Source: Eurosta solidaginis | Lineage: Eukaryota; Arthropoda; Insecta; Diptera; Tephritidae | Direction of reading: 5' to 3' | Assembly (NCBI RefSeq): GCF_040869045.1 | Contig: NC_090319.1 | Location: forward strand, 234,725,832-234,789,831 | Length of the DNA: 64,000 bases | In this document: piece by piece, positions 31,100 to 42,130 of the stretch | How positions within the stretch are numbered: position 1 is the stretch's first letter | How the letters are laid out: each line of letters opens with the position of its first letter | Made by a program: the position numbers and the translations under genes | Notes under the pieces: generated by a model | What the model saw: the letters and a program-made list of their open reading frames with translations, nothing else | The model's database searches: none | What the model was told of the DNA's origin: nothing

Positions 31100-32268
31100 T
31101 GATCTAAACGCCGCCAGCCTTTCCAGATGAACCACTTTCATTTTGGTCCGTGTTTACCAATGGTTTGCATCCTGTAAACTATATCCTTGATCCGTTTTAC
31201 AACTTTGTATGGGCCTTCCCAGTTACAATGCATTTTCGGGGACAAACCTTTTTTCCGTTGTGGGTTGTATAACAGCACCAAATCCCCTTCCTGAAAACCT
31301 TCCAAATTAATTGCTTTATCGTATCTGGCTTTCATCTTGTCACTCATAATCTTTGTTCGTTGCCTTATCAGATCATGTATTTCTCTCCGCTCTTCTTCCA
31401 AGACACCTGTGGCTTTCTTGACATTTCTCTCCGCATCAGCATCTATCCCAAACTTCAAATCAGCTGGCAGTCGAAGGTCATTGCCAAAAATTACTTTGCA
31501 GGGGTTTGGCTCGTTTTTTCATGCGCTGCTGATCGGCAAGCTGTCAAGAATGATGGTATGCGGGTATCCCACTCTTTATGGAACTTGTCCACTACTTTCC
31601 TTAAGTGCTCCTCCAATGTTCTATTGAATCGTTCCACCACACCATCGGACTGAGGATGCAATGCAGTTGTCCGTGTTTTTAGAATGCCCAATAATTTACA
31701 CATTTCCTGGAACACAGCTGATTCGAAATTTCTGCCTTGGTCAGAATGTAGCTCTATTGGTACACCATACCTTGCAACCCAATTGTTTATAAATACTTCT
31801 GCTCCTGTTTCCGCTTTTTGGTTTGGGATTGGGTATACTTCTGGCCATGGGTATACTTCTGGCCATTTGCTGAAATAATCCATAGCCACCAGTACATATT
31901 TGTTTCCGCAGTTGCTAGTAGGAAATGGACCTGCGACATCCATAGCGATCCTTTCAAATGGTGCACCTGAGTATATTGATTCATCTGGCCATGACTTGGG
32001 GGTTTGAGTCCTTTCGATTAGCTGCAAACCTCGTAGTTCGCAATCCACTCAGTGACCCACTGACGGCACCAACCCAATAGAACCTCTGTTTAATCTTCTC
32101 GAGCGTCTTCGTGATTCCCAGATTACCACCGCTTGGACTATTATGCAGCTCGCTGAGCACGTCAGGAATCATTTTCCTGGGAACGACTATTAGTTTATTT
32201 TTGCATTGACCATCCTCACTCTCCTCACTCGATGCAATCAACTGGATATCAATTCTAAACTGTTCCAC
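31100..32268 (-). pseudogene. Gypsy integrase
   Basis: The zinc-binding region is at 32268-31990 (LHNSPSGGNLGITKTLEKIK, then a frameshift before the CxxC pair). The core follows from 32048: ERIAMDVAGPFPTSN carries the first Asp, IELHSDQGRNFES the second, and HPQSDGVVERFNRTLEEHL the Glu of the DDE triad. The C-terminal GPY/F-type domain ends at about 31138. Odd feature: an exact 18-bp tandem duplication at 31831-31866 repeats WPEVYP in frame. A frameshift near 31490 separates the core from the tail. Confidence 0.9.
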
Positions 32269-32443
32269 TGTGCTTAATATGACTTCGGAATGGGAGTCTC
32301 TGCTGACATCTCCTCTCTATTTCGTCTTTCGTTTCGTTCGAGCCCGTGCATAACATGTGACAGATCTGTATCTTCTAGCTGACACTTCCTTAGTTGTTCC
32401 TTGTCCCATTCATCCGTGCACGTTATAGTCATTAGCCGGACAT

Positions 32444-33913
32444 CTATAATGTCTTCTTTAGCATCGGCCTTTGAACAGTGCTTGTATTCCAAACTACATG
32501 GTCTTCGTGACATTGCATCGGCATTCCCATGGGTACTACCATTCCGATGCTCAATGGAAAAGTCACAGCTTTGTAGCCGCTCGATCTACCGTGCCAATTG
32601 TCCTTCCGGATTACGAACTGCAGAAGCCATTTCAAAGCTGCCTGATCTGTCCTGACGCGGAATCGCTGGCCGTAGAGGTATTTGTGAAAATGTTTAATGC
32701 ACTCTACCAATGCCAAAAGTTCTCTCTGTGTAACGCAGTAGTTCCTCTCTGGTTTTCCAATTGAACGGTTGTAATATGCAACTACCTTCTCCTGTCCATC
32801 AACTAGTTGTGACAAAACGCCTCCTATAGCATATCCGCTTGTATCTGTATCTAGAATAAACGTTTCTCCAGGGAATCCTATATGCCAACATTGGGGCAGT
32901 GCGCAAATGCTCTTTCAATGTTCGGAAAGCTACTTCTTGCTCCTTCTTCCATTCAAAAGCTTCGTTTTTTCTTGTTAGCTCGTGGAGGCTATGGGCTACG
33001 TTGGCAAAATTTGGTACAAATCGCCGGTAATATGTGCACAGGCCAAGGAAACTTCTAAAATCATGCAGATTCTGGGGTCTTGGCCAATCCTTCACTGCTT
33101 CTATCTTTTCATTCGCGGTGCAGATGTCCTCCATCGTTACTTTATGACCCAAGTAACTAACTTGCTTCTTCAACAGAGAACACTTTTTGGGACTAAGTTT
33201 CAGACCAGCACCAGCTACTCTTTGGAAAACCTCTTCCAAGTTATTCAGATGTTCTTCGAAGTTCTTTCACAATACGATGATGTCGTCTAGTTACACTAAG
33301 CATGTTTTCCAATGTAGTCCTTTCAGTATGTGATCCATGAGTCTTTCAAAAGTAGCTGGTGTATTACATAGTCCAAAATGCATCACTGTAAATTTCCAAA
33401 GAACATTACCGACACTCTTTTCTCTTTGTCTTCCTCCTTCACTTCCACTTGCCAGTAGCCGCTTTTAAAGTCCAATGTGGAAAACCATTTCATACCAGAT
33501 AGCGAGTCCAGAGTGTCGTCAATTCTTCGCAATGGGTAGCTATCCTTTTTCGTAACGTCATTCAACTTCCGGTAGTCCACGCAAAACCTCCTCCTGTCGC
33601 TCATTTCTTGTATGATTTGACTCACAGCTTCCCGCTTCGCCAGTGGAACACTACGTGGAGCTTGACGGATCGGTCTCGCATCTGCAGTGTCAATTTGATG
33701 TTTCACAACGTTGGTGCGGCCTGGTTTGGAGCCATCTTGGTCAAATATGTTCGCGTACTTTAGGTCAAGTTGTTTTGCCTTACTCTGGTAGTCTTCCTGT
33801 AGCCCCTCCGTCCAAGCCGCGATGTCATTTGAAAAATCAGTATTACTAGTTGAAACGTGTTCCTGGAGCTGTTCACAGTTAATAACTACTTCAACCTCTT
33901 GGCATCTTCCCAA
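32444..33913 (-). pseudogene. Gypsy reverse transcriptase and RNase H
   Basis: The RT N-terminus is at 33913-33383: FCVDYRKLNDVTKKDSYPL and FSTLDFKSGYWQVEV. The usual 20-25 residues between QEM and RRFCVDYR are missing (in-frame deletion near 33600). The catalytic YLDD block near 33285 has a stop in place of its Tyr. 33239-32799 has LKLSPKKCSLLKKQVSYLGH, DWPRPQNLHDFRSFLGLCTYYRRF and the start of RNase H. 32815-32444 has YYNRSIGKPERNYCVTQREL and RFRVRTDQAALKWLL, the RNase H core. At least three frameshifts. Confidence 0.9.
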
Positions 33914-34520
33914 TATAACTCAGTCAGTTTGAGTAGTGACTTGGACTCAAAGACTACTCTTACCGTAATACGTCCATCTTGTTTTGTCATAGCCAGGGTT
34001 TTTCCTACAAGTACGTTCGGTGCTGATTTGTTTGCTGCTTCGACAACCCACAATTTGTTTGTCCCACAATCTCCATCAACCTTTGCCCAGAAGACTGCTT
34101 CTGATTTTGGTGGTATTTGCTGACTCTCTTCCACCAGCGCTCGTTTACTGCTGTAGCCTCTCTCGTAGCAGAAATTAAGTGGCACATATATGTTCTTATA
34201 TCGCATCATCTTGCTTTGCATGTCGATCTGGATGCCCTGGTCGATTAAGAAGTCCACTCCAATTATGATTTCATCAACAATATCTGTCACTATAAAATTG
34301 TGTACTACCACGATGTTCCCAATTGCGACTTCACATGCTACTTCTCCTAGAACTGTGGAGGCTTATCTAGTGGCTGTACGCAATCTAGCTCCATGCAATG
34401 GTCTTATCTTCTTGTTGACTAAATCCGCTCGAATGATGGAATGAGATGCACCCATATCTACAGTCAGTAAACGTTCCTTTTCATCCACATGTCCTCCGAC
34501 AGTAATATTGTTTGACCTTC
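33886..34520 (-). pseudogene. Gypsy aspartic protease with altered active site
   Basis: The minus strand encodes LTVDMGASHSIIRADLVN at about 34470-34418. The position corresponds to the D-T/S-G active site, but here it reads D-M-G. Downstream are GEVACEVAIGN and IVDEIIIGVDFLIDQG (about 34290-34225), the hydrophobic C-terminal motif, then the linker to RT. A stop lies between the two segments near 34367. Confidence 0.8.
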
Positions 34521-34579
34521 TTCCAATTTGCGAGACAGAGATTATGGGGCACTCAATTAAGGGAGCCAGCTGTTGCCCC

Positions 34580-35953
34580 TTGCGGCTGACTCGCTTTAGT
34601 TTAACGATTGAGTGGATTTGGAGAATTGCACATCTCCTTCAACTCTGCGTATACGGCCACCCACATTGCAATGTGCCCTGGCTTTCCATATTTAAAGCAT
34701 TTGACGGCACCATGATTTTTCCGCTGCGTTCCTTCTAATGCTTTTAAAATTGTGTCTACCCAATCTGGCCTTTCCACTTCCACGCGATGAGCTTTGTATG
34801 CGGGCTTTCTCAAAAGTAAGGCAGTTTCCTGAGTTAGTGCATAGGATACTATTTCAGCAAATGTTTGCTTTGGGCTTGCGTATGTAGCTCGCTTTGTTTC
34901 GACATCCAGTATGCCATTTATAAAACTCTGAATCTTTACCCTTTCAGTGTATTCCGCAAGTGCGTCCGCATTTGCAAGGTGAGCCAATCTTTCAATGTCT
35001 GAAGCCAACTCCTGTAAAGTCTCGTTAGATTTTTGGTAGCGGTTTTGCAATTCTATTTGGTAGATTTTTTTTCTGTGTTCGCTTCCGTAACGTCGTTCTA
35101 CAGCAGCCATCAATGCTTCATAGTTGTTCCGCTCTCCTTCGGGAATCGTCTGTAGGACTTCGGCTGCTGGCCCCTTCAATGCTACGAATAGAGCTGCAAA
35201 TTTATCTTCAGTATTCCAGTTGTTCACTGTTGCGGTCTTCTCAAACTGAAGCTTAAACACCTGGAAAGGAACAGAACCGTCAACGGATGGTGTTTTTACC
35301 TTTGGATTGCTCGATGGAACAGCCGGGCGATTTAGTTATAATTGCTCCATACGACCTTTTAAATCATCGACCTCTGCCTGAAATTGTGCGATTTTTCATC
35401 CTGCATTTTCAAGTTTTGATGATAACGTTGCTTCCTGTCCCTTCAGCTGCGAGGATATGCGGGCCTCTTGGGATTTCAATTTCTCAGCCAACTGAGATGT
35501 CACATATGTCTTCTGTTCTTCCAGTTGAGTTCCCATCTTAGATGTTATACGGTTCTCCTGGGATTCTAGTTGGGATACCATATATGTCTTCTGTTCTTCC
35601 AGTTGAGATGACATTTCTGTTGATATTTGTGACGACATTTATGAAATGCGCGTTTCTTGTGCTTCAATCTTCGATGTCACTGTCGCTGTTTGTGCAGATA
35701 TTGCAGCCAAAATCGTGTTCAAGTCTGTGCTGGTAACTGCCTATGATGTTTCGTTTTTCTCTTCAATTTTTGTTGTTGTCTCGTCCCCATCAGGATGAAA
35801 GACATCATCGTTCACATTAATTCCTTCCGTCTCCATAGCGTCTCGTAGCCGTGCTTGAAGTTCGATATTATTGCCGGTTGTATTCAATCCACGGTTCTCC
35901 AACTCCTTTTTCAGTTGCTGGATCCTTAATTCACTTAACTTTGCCATGTCCAA
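34580..35953 (-). pseudogene. Gypsy Gag with SAP domain and coiled coil
   Basis: The N-terminal segment (35953-35741) contains LSELRIQQLKKELENRGL and NIELQARLRDAM, a SAP-type DNA-binding helix-turn-helix. Then a repeated SQLEEQKTYMVSQLESQE heptad-like coiled coil occupies 35638-35396. The Gag core (35260-34601) has FAALFVALKGPAAEVLQTIP and YGSEHRKKIYQIELQNRYQK. A decayed zinc knuckle CFKYGKPGHIAMWV follows, in which the second Cys is replaced by Tyr. Frames change between the three parts. The coiled coil would support particle assembly; a SAP domain could tether the complex to AT-rich DNA (inference). Confidence 0.85.
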
Positions 35954-36007
35954 GTTTTATTCCAAATCTTCAGAATTTATTCAACAAGTCCTCTTCTGAC
36001 ACCAATT

Positions 36008-36529
36008 TGTAACGAACTTAGGGCATTTCTGCTTATTTGCAACCTCTTACTAACGTTCGTATCGCTAAACTGTTGAATAAATAACTCCAATATTCAATAA
36101 TGCAAATTGGTCTTTATTAGACTACTTTGAAAATACTTCACAATAACACTTATACTTCGCAAACAATAGCGTGCTTAAATCAAACTGATTGGTGTTTACT
36201 CAGCTTTCGCTCCTTTTATACTCTCTGCTGTCCCGTTCGCATACTTCTAGGCGTTTCTTCTTCTAGAATTTACTACTTGTTTACCAGCTATAAACTACAG
36301 ATGCACGTTTATAGTCTCTCGCAAAGCCATATGCGCGTGTAACACTTCCACCGATGATTGCATACTTTTGTGAGTATCTCAGATATATGCATGTGTTTGT
36401 GCCTTTTTCTCCGCTGCTTGGATGTACATATATGTAGACGTAATGATTGATTTGTTTGTGTATATACAAAAGACTGCTTAGTATCGGCTTAGAGATGATA
36501 GTATCCCTTAATTTTGGTAATATTCGTCA
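36008..36529 (-). repeat. Gypsy 5' LTR (complete)
   Basis: 522 bp with TG...CA ends on the minus strand. It contains an AATAAAGACC poly(A) signal near 36115 and a TATAAA-like element near 36215. No target duplication can be tested, because the other LTR has lost its outer end to the satellite. Confidence 0.88.
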
Positions 36530-36910
36530 AAATATTGACAGCCAAGCAGCAATTAAGGCGATAATCTCGCATAGCAAAAGTGTGTTAGAGTGTAAGCAAT
36601 CCTTGGAAAGAATCGGGACAGTGAAAAGCATACATCTATATTGGGTCTCGGGGCATATGGGGGTAGATGGGAATTAAAAAAGCAGATGAACTAGATAAAA
36701 AGGGCGCATTCCTTGAAGCTTACCCCATAGACGTCCCAATTAGATTGGGCAGATTAAGAGAAGGCGAGAGGTGCACATAATCGACTAAGCGTGAAAGGTG
36801 TGGGTCCAAGCACGAGGCTGTAAAGTATCGAAGATTATGTGTAGGTTTTTCAACCTTAAACTGACAAAGTTGCTTCTATCATTAAAAAGAGACGGAATTT
36901 TCAATTGTTT
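36530..36910 (+). pseudogene. Non-LTR retrotransposon RNase H fragment
   Basis: The plus strand encodes DSQAAIKAIISHSKSV, HLYWVSGHMGVDGN (followed by a stop) and KADELDKKGA, the classic RNase H blocks of I/jockey-type LINEs. CKVSKIMCRFFNLKLTKLLL, a typical post-RNase H tail, comes next. The gypsy LTR inserted at its 5' edge (36529/36530), so the RT portion is missing from the window. Confidence 0.75.
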
Positions 36911-37420
36911 TCCAGCTGGCCTTTCCAGCTGGTCTTTCCAGCGGAGTGAGGGCCGCCCTCTTCCTCTGCTTCCACAGGCTGTTCCGATAATAATATTTTC
37001 TTAGCCGGGGCGTCACCTTTCATTGGAGGGTGGAGCCGTGTGTAGAAGTCCACAAAAGTGGGGAAAGCTTCTGACCGCCATTCACATGGGAATGGCCAGA
37101 GCGATTCTTTTGCATGCGGTTCAAACAGCTCACTACTACCGGCCGCTTGCGGCTAAGTATCCTCTGGGTAGCCGCTAAACGGACGTTTAGCGGTGAGCTA
37201 ATGTGAGAAGGCGACAACCTGACTAGGCCACTCTGACATAATCGGTTTTAAGGCTAGCCGGGGTGATCTCATCGGCAGCGTCTGTACACCTCTAGGTGCG
37301 GCTGCAAGCGGGCGTCTGTCTTGGAGCAAGCGGCTCGCTATATAAACGTGCAAGTAATATTTTCACCCCCGCTGAGCGGGTTGTGCGCTTGGCTTGGGAC
37401 CCGCCACGTAAAACCATCCA

Positions 37421-38008
37421 ATGAAATATAACAACAAACCTCGGATAAATGCACTCTCTATTGATGACGACCATGGCAAACGTTTGAAGGACAATGAATT
37501 GAGGGCATGCACCTGGAACGTCCGCTCCCTGAATGGGATTGGTGCAGATGCCCGCCTGATGGATGCCCTCGTCAAAACAAAATCTGACATCACCGCCATC
37601 CAAGAAATGCGTTGGACGAAGCAAGGAAGAAAGAAGATAAAAAATTCTGACATCTATTGGAGTGGCCATACGAATAAGCGCAGTTTCGGCGTCGGATTCG
37701 TGATGGGAGAGAGACTTTATCGCCAAGTGCTGGCGTTCGCGCCTGTGGACGAGCCTCTCGCCGCTATCCGAATAAAAGCAAAATTTTTTAATACATCATT
37801 CATCTGTGCCCATGCGCCGACAGTGGAAAAAGACGATGAGGTGAAAGACACTTTTTATGAACAATTAGAACGCACATACGAGCGCTGCCCCCGTCATGAT
37901 ATAAAAGTCGTGCTTGGAGACTTTAACGCCAGGGTGGGCAAAGAAGGTGTTTTGGCCCTACAGTCGGAAAGTTCAGCATACACAATGAAACTTCTCCTAA
38001 CGGACTGA
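37421..38008 (+). pseudogene. RTE-clade endonuclease domain
   Basis: A 195-codon frame from MKYNNKPRINAL. Active-site blocks are CTWNVRSLNG, DITAIQEMRWTKQG, APTVEKDDE and VVLGDFNARVGKEG. The last 16 residues are out of register with the family: a frameshift near 37970 leads to the stop at 38008. The true continuation (ETSPNGLRLIDFAGA) lies in a neighbouring frame at about 37990-38030 and ends in a TGA just before the RT frame. Confidence 0.88.
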
Positions 38009-38037
38009 GGCTGATTGACTTTGCCGGTGCTTGAAAC

Positions 38038-40350
38038 ATGGTCATATCCAGCAAGAGGTTCATGCATAAAAATATACATCAAGCTACATGGCTGTCTCCT
38101 GATCGAAATACTCGCAACCACATCGATCACGTTGTGATAGACGGACGGCATGCCTCCAGTGTTTTAGATGTGCGCACGATCCGAGGACCTAACATCGACT
38201 CAGACCATTATCTCGTTGCAGCCAAAATAAGCACCCGCCTCAACGCGGCTAAAACCAAGGAACAAAAAACACAAGGAAAGCTAGACGTCGAAAAGCCTCA
38301 ATCACAACAGACTGCCAATGATTTCGCAACTCGTCTCTCACACCTGCTCTGTGAGAGCACAACTCATCCTGAAGGAATACAGGAACAGTGGGAGCATATC
38401 TTCAAAGCACTTCGTACTGCCGCCGAGGAAATAATTGGTTACCGGCGGCCACGAAAAAACAACTGGTACAATGAAGAATGTCGCGTTGCAACCGAAAGAA
38501 AAGACGCTGCCTACAGGTCTACGTTAAAAGCGAGCTCGACAAGAGGAGTGTGTGAACGCTATCGTGAGTTGAAAAGGGAAGCGAGACGCCTTTTCAGGAA
38601 GAAAAAAGCAGAAGCAGAAAGGCGCGAGTGCGAGGAGCTTGAGCTACTAGCCACCAGGAATAACGCCCGAAAATTTTACCAAAAAATACGGCGACAGACG
38701 GAAGGTTTTAACACCGGGTCAAACTCCTGTAGGAACGAAAACGGCGACCTTATAACTGATGGCCAGAAAGTGCTTAGATTATGGAGGGAACACTTCTTTG
38801 CTCTCCTAAATATAGGCAGCAATTCACCGCGCAGAGAGGAAGAACACGATCCCGCAATCGATGATGATGGAATATATGTCCCCCCGCGCGATTATGACGA
38901 AGTTAGAATAGCAATAACCAGATTGAAATACAACAAGGCCGTGAGCGCTGATGGATTGCCTGCGGAGTTATTCAAGTATGGCGGCGAGGAGTTTGTAAAG
39001 CGCATGCAGCAGCTTCTTAGCAAAATATGGGCGGAAGAGTGCATGCCCGACGGTTGGAATCTAAGTGTTCTTTGCCCAGTCCACAAGAAGGGAATCAGCC
39101 TTCTTAATAACGGATATAAGGTCCAGTCAAGTGTAGTGTGCAAAAGATTGAAGCCCACCGTGAACCGGCTGATTGGACCTTACCAGTGCGGCTTCAGACC
39201 AGGTAAATATACCATCGACCAGATTTTAAAAATGCGCCATATCTTGGAAAAAACTCGTGAAAGGAGAATCGACACACATCACCTCTTCGTCGACTTTAAA
39301 GCCACCTTCGACAGCACGAAAATGAGCTGCCTATATGCCGCTATGTCTGAAATCAGTTTCCCCACAAAACTTATACGGCTGTGCAAAATGGCGTTGAGCA
39401 ACATCATCAGCTCAGTTAGAATTGGGAAGGACCTCTCCGAGCCGTTCGAATCTAAACCAGGTTTCAGATTCTTTAATTTGATGCTGGAGAAAATTATACT
39501 AGCTGCAGAACTTAACCGCACTGGAACAATATACTATAAAAGCGTGCAATTACTGGCATATGCTGATGACATTGATATCATTGGCCTAAAAACCCGCGCT
39601 GTTAGTTCTGCTTACTCCAAACTGGAAAAAGAAGCGGTAAAGATGGGTTTGATGGTTAATGAGGACAAAACGAAGTACATGCTGTCATCCAGCAAAGAGT
39701 CAGCGCATACGCGCCTTGGCAACCACGCTACTGTTGTCAGCCATAATTTGGAAATAGTAAAAGACTTCGTTTATTTGGGAACCAGCAACAACATCAGCAC
39801 TGAAATCCAGCGAAGAATCAATCTTGCCAATAAATGCTACTTTGGACTAGGTAGGCAGTTGAAAAGTAAAGTCCTCTCTCGGCGAACGAAAATCATACTC
39901 TACAAGCCACTTATCGTACCCGTCCTGCTATATGAGACAGAAGCATGGACCATGACAACAGCAGATGAAGCGGCTTTGGGAGTGTTCGAGAGAAAAGTTC
40001 TTCGAAAGATTTATGGACCTCTACGCGTTGGCGATGACGAGTACCGAATAAGGTTTAATGATGAGCTGTACGAGCTATACGCAGACAGCAACATAGTCAA
40101 GCGAATTAAAATGCAGCGGCTGTGCTGGCTAGGCCATGTTATGCGAATGAAAGATGATGTTCCGGCCAAGCAAGTGTTTCTATCGGAACCCGCCTATGGA
40201 AGCAGAGGTAGAGGGCGGCCCCTACTCCGTTGGAAGGACCAGGTGCAAAACGATTTAAACTCCCTTGGTGTGACCAATTGGCGCCGGTTGACGGAGCGAA
40301 GAAGCGACTGGCGCACTTTGTTGGACGGCCATAACCGTTTAGACGGTTAA
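38038..40350 (+). pseudogene. RTE-clade reverse transcriptase with in-frame deletions
   Basis: A 770-codon frame. It begins with the end of the endonuclease (QATWLSPDRNTRNHIDHVV, SDHYLVAAKI). RT blocks follow: KYNKAVSADGLPAELFKYGG, CPVHKKG, GPYQCGFRPGKYTIDQI, LFVDFKATFDS and the catalytic QLLAYADDIDIIG. The C-terminal part has CWLGHVMRMKDDVPAKQVF and GRGRPLLRWKDQV. Three places lack conserved residues without breaking the frame: after CPVHKKG (the region that normally holds the YRGISLL lead), around KATFDS, and at PGFRFFNL, where the QGDSLSC-type motif B should be. The frame is long, but the enzyme should be dead. Confidence 0.88.
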
Positions 40351-40373
40351 GCGCCAATTAAGTAAGTAAGTAA

Positions 40374-40660
40374 TATGGCCTAGCCAACGTGGCCGCTGCG
40401 TTTTAATTCGCTGGACTATGTTGATGTCTGCGGAAAACTCGTACAGTTCATCATTAATTCTTCTTCGGTACTTGCCATCGCCAGAGCGTAGAAGAGAAGT
40501 CCATAAATATTTGGAAGGACCTTTCTCTCGAACATTCCTAGAACTGCTTCATCTGATATTTTCATGGGCCATGCTTCTCCACCAAATAGCAGAACAGGTA
40601 CGATAAGTAACTTGTAGGGCATGATTTTCGTTTGCCGAGAGAGGACTTTACGCCTGCCTA
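40374..40660 (-). pseudogene. RTE-clade RT C-terminal scrap, inverted
   Basis: The minus strand matches codons around 39870-40140 of the RTE element (KLLIVPVLLFGGEAWPM, VLGMFERKVLPNIYG, LAMASTEEELMMN). It lies back to back with the RTE 3' tail and ends at GCCTGCCTAGC. Its outer 93 bases are repeated at 42131-42222. Confidence 0.82.
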
Positions 40661-40807
40661 GCGTATGTGAATGAAGGAAAATCGCTCCGCAAGGAGCTAC
40701 TTCTGATGCTAGCGAACGGGATTTTGAACCTAAATCCCCGGATAAGTATAAGCAAACCCTTTCCTAAACATTTTTTTAAATAGAAAAATTAAGTTTTTTA
40801 AAGTAAA

Positions 40808-41530
40808 TATACCAAGTATATACGCTCCAGTTTTTTCGCCCCGCGAAACCTGACATTATCATCGACTAAATCATCGGCGACCTTATTTACAACATGGAAG
40901 TCCCAGATGTCGACCATTTTCAGTGTCCACGTCAATGGCACTACGCTACCAACCGTCTTACACCCACCCCAAAATCTTGGGTATGCCGTTTGATCAGGAT
41001 CTACATTTTGGTGAGCATGCAGCCGCAATTGTACCGAAAATCCAGAGTCGCAATACAATCCTCAAATCTCTTGCTGGCAGTACTTGGAGTAAGGATAAAG
41101 AAACGCTAATAACCACTTACAAAGCAATTGGCCAGCCGATTGCATGCCCCGCGCCGATTGGTCGCCTAGCCTAAAGACTACTCACTGGAAGAAGCTACAG
41201 GCCTGCCAAAATACTGCCCTCAGAACCGCCACGAGTTGTCTTCTTATGTCCCCAGAACACCATCTACATAATTAGGCGAGAATATTCCCCATTAGGGAGA
41301 GAAATGTAATGCGTTCTGGATACTGAACTTCGTTCTGGATACTGTAACAGGTTAAACTCTTACCTATCCAGAATCAACCCCGGCATACAAAACATATGTG
41401 CTTCTTGTAATGTGTCCCCACATAATACCAACCATCTCTTTAACTGTATTGTGGAACCAACACCCCTAACACCCCTCTCATTATGATCCCCCCTGTTGAA
41501 ATAGGAAGTTTCCTTGGACTCCCGTTAAAG
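40808..41530 (+). pseudogene. Jockey-like LINE RT C-terminal region, copy 1
   Basis: The plus strand encodes HPKILGMPFDQDLHFGEHAA, VPKIQSRNTILKSLAGSTW and KDKETLITTYKAIGQ. After a deletion it has CNRLNSYLSRINPGIQNICA and CNVSPHNTNHLFNC. These are the post-RT region and terminal zinc knuckle of jockey-type LINEs. Frameshifts at about 41130-41175. The catalytic part is absent. Confidence 0.75.
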
Positions 41531-41717
41531 GATATTGATGACAATTTGTGACCGGTCGCACCTATTGGATGGGACGAAACACTGCTACAACAACAACAAC
41601 AACGCTACAGAATACCACACAGAATCAGAATGATTCAGCGCTACTGCGTCTAACAAATGAAATGACAAAAAACAACAAACGGTAAAATTGAAGTTTAGCC
41701 ACACACCTACAAACAGG

Positions 41718-41784
41718 CGTAGTGATAGCCTAATGGTAGGCCTGCGGAGTTAGAACAGCGATGACTCGAGTTGGAATCTAAATA
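41718..41784 (+). repeat. tRNA-like SINE head, copy 1
   Basis: TAGCCTAATGGTAGG fits an A-box and GAGTTGGAATC a damaged B-box. Body sequence with the motif CATGCGGTTCTGAAGTATG and CTATCCCATCTAGAAAATA follows to about 42060. It lies just after the (CAA)n-tailed LINE fragment. Confidence 0.5.
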
Positions 41785-42130
41785 GAGCGTTAAGTTCCTT
41801 GCAAATTTTAAGGTTTTTCCTGACGTTGCATTGTCATGCGGTTCTGAAGTATGTTCTTAGTTTCAAGAATCTAGCTCTACGGGAAATTACTCAAATAGCG
41901 GTCGTAAGATTTCATTTGTAGTAAATGGACTTTCGAAATATTTCTGAATATTTCGATCCCTATCCCATCTAGAAAATATTTTTAACGTAAACTAAGTGTG
42001 GTTCAAAGTTTCAGCTCTTTCGGTTATTGGGAAGCTCCTTAAAACTCGAAAGCAAAATTTCCAGGTTGGGACTATTTTTTTAGATTTTCACGGTCCCTGA
42101 ACCGAGTTCGACTCCCACTCCCGGGAGAAA

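Larger units (their letters stand above)
23259..31434. repeat. Tandem duplication of a 4.1-kb segment
   Basis: Copy 1 is 23259-27371 (4,113 bp) and copy 2 is 27372-31434 (4,063 bp). Each contains LINE RT start, endonuclease, ORF1, satellite, truncated LTR and gypsy integrase end, in the same order and nearly identical. The junction at 27371/27372 joins gypsy CTCTCCGC to LINE GCCCCCTCC with no extra bases. The 50-bp length difference falls mainly in the satellite. Confidence 0.92.
31054..36529 (-). mobile_element. Ty3/gypsy-type retrotransposon with SAP-domain Gag
   Basis: Minus-strand element: 5' LTR 36008-36529, gag 35953-34580, protease near 34440, RT/RNase H 33913-32444, integrase 32268-31100, polypurine tract at about 31054-31068, and a truncated 3' LTR 30619-31053. 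The 5' LTR has TG...CA ends (minus strand TGACGAATATTACC ... GTTCGTTACA), followed by TTGGTGTCAGAAGAGG as likely primer-binding site. All genes are in the canonical gag-PR-RT-RH-IN order. Several frameshifts, stops and deletions make it inactive. Confidence 0.9.
36980..40372 (+). mobile_element. RTE-clade LINE, nearly full length, inactive
   Basis: It comprises a leader from about 36980 with a CCGCTAAACGGACGTTTAGCGG-like hairpin (37172-37195), an endonuclease frame (37421-38008), an RT frame (38038-40350) and a very short 3' end with an (AAGT)n tail at 40359-40372. A single long ORF, a tiny 3' UTR and a short tandem-repeat tail are RTE-clade traits. The left end is approximate. Inactivating lesions are described under the two coding parts. 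Confidence 0.85.
40661..42130 (+). repeat. 1.5-kb composite segment, copy 1
   Basis: Starts GCGTATGTGAATGAAGGAAAATC and ends in CCACTCCCGGGAGAAAATG. It contains a jockey-like LINE 3' fragment followed by a tRNA-headed SINE-like unit. It corresponds to 43103-44866 with an internal deletion near 41308-41345, where about 300 bases of LINE coding are lost. It sits between two copies of a 93-bp RTE scrap. Confidence 0.8.
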
